DNA from: a virus
Virus record (IMG/VR): IMGVR_UViG_3300044846_001842
Location: 16,107 to 80,106 of that record
Strand: one strand, 5' to 3'
Length of the DNA: 64,000 nucleotides
Positions 63,676-64,000 of this stretch are shown one piece after another. The position numbers and the translations under genes were made by a program. Positions within the stretch are counted from its first letter, which is position 1; the number at the start of each line of letters is the position of its first letter. The notes under the pieces were generated by a model. It saw nothing but the letters and a program-made list of their open reading frames with translations, was not told the DNA's origin and made no database searches.

Positions 63676-64000
63676 ATATTAAACCAAACACACCCATCAA
63701 GATTGGAAATCACATGATGTGCTAACAATTTAATGTCTGATTCTTACTCAACAAACATAACACTTCTTGATAGTGTTGTAATACTTCTCACTTCTGTGAC
63801 TCTCTTTTGCATGTCACCTGTGCGTTGAGCTTATTACATCTCTTTATTAGCTTCTTATCCCTCACTCGAAGTATCCAAGCTGTTAGAATAATATTACCTG
63901 TTTGTCTTTCTGTGTGTTTGATTTAATATTATAAACTATTAAGACAGAATGCTATAGCTTGTGAAGCATGGTCTCCCTAAATTATTACTTTAAGTAGTAA
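63676..64000. other. Noncoding stretch with nothing recognised
   Basis: No open frame of note, no T-arm sequence and no repeat array on either strand. It is likely the leader of the tRNA/tmRNA transcript or holds regulatory RNA; I see no element that decides this. Confidence 0.4.

Noticed and set aside
1-64000. Stop-codon reassignment (known in some crAss-like phages)
   Set aside because: TAG, TGA and TAA all end genes in sensible places here, and long genes need no recoding.
1-64000. CRISPR array, insertion sequence, integrase or attachment sites
   Set aside because: No spaced direct repeats, transposase or integrase motifs were seen on either strand.

Overview
The window looks like most of a crAss-like phage genome (order Crassvirales, podovirus-like phages of Bacteroidota). 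The signs are a low-GC sequence, two long convergent gene blocks, giant end-to-end virion 'cargo' genes that include a single-chain RNA polymerase with a D-Y-D-I-D active site, a very large tail protein, and a family A replication block. The standard genetic code is used (TAA, TAG and TGA all end genes). Several likely promoters match the Bacteroidota host pattern TTTG-N20-TAnnTTTG, and clear Shine-Dalgarno sites are rare.

Positions 1-34730 (plus strand) are the virion block: a partial PD-(D/E)XK nuclease, connector-like proteins, an HU/IHF-fold protein, fibre or beta-helix proteins, a small spanin-like/membrane-protein cassette, a ring protein, a 1831-residue tail 'muzzle'-type protein, and four cargo-type proteins, one of them a 4340-residue RNA polymerase with a C-terminal zincin motif. 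A palindromic two-way terminator at 34739-34769 separates this block from the minus-strand block.

Positions 34767-62773 (minus strand) hold replication, repair and nucleotide metabolism: MazG-like NTPase, WGR-DNA ligase, an Acb2/Tad1-hairpin-like candidate anti-defence protein, a radical-SAM spore-photolyase-like enzyme, nucleases, a probable ubiquitin-like/E1/JAMM cluster, a uracil-glycosylase relative that has lost its catalytic motifs, primase, a putative SSB, P-loop ATPases, DnaB-like helicase, SF2 helicase and a family A DNA polymerase.

Four genes in this block are broken by selfish elements at their most conserved codons. The E1/ThiF gene has a group I intron with a LAGLIDADG gene, the SF2 helicase has a group I intron with a GIY-YIG gene, the DnaB-like gene has an ORF-less group I intron, and the photolyase-like gene is fractured by a split intein with an HNH endonuclease gene on the opposite strand between the intein halves. 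Exon joins were derived by reading frame and by the group I end rules (U before the intron, G at its end); all three joins restore frame and conserved motifs.

Positions 62774-64000 have no convincing protein gene. They hold a minus-strand tmRNA (P2 helix, acceptor stem, T arm and a tag reading frame ending LAVAA) and an odd, overlong tRNA-like RNA.
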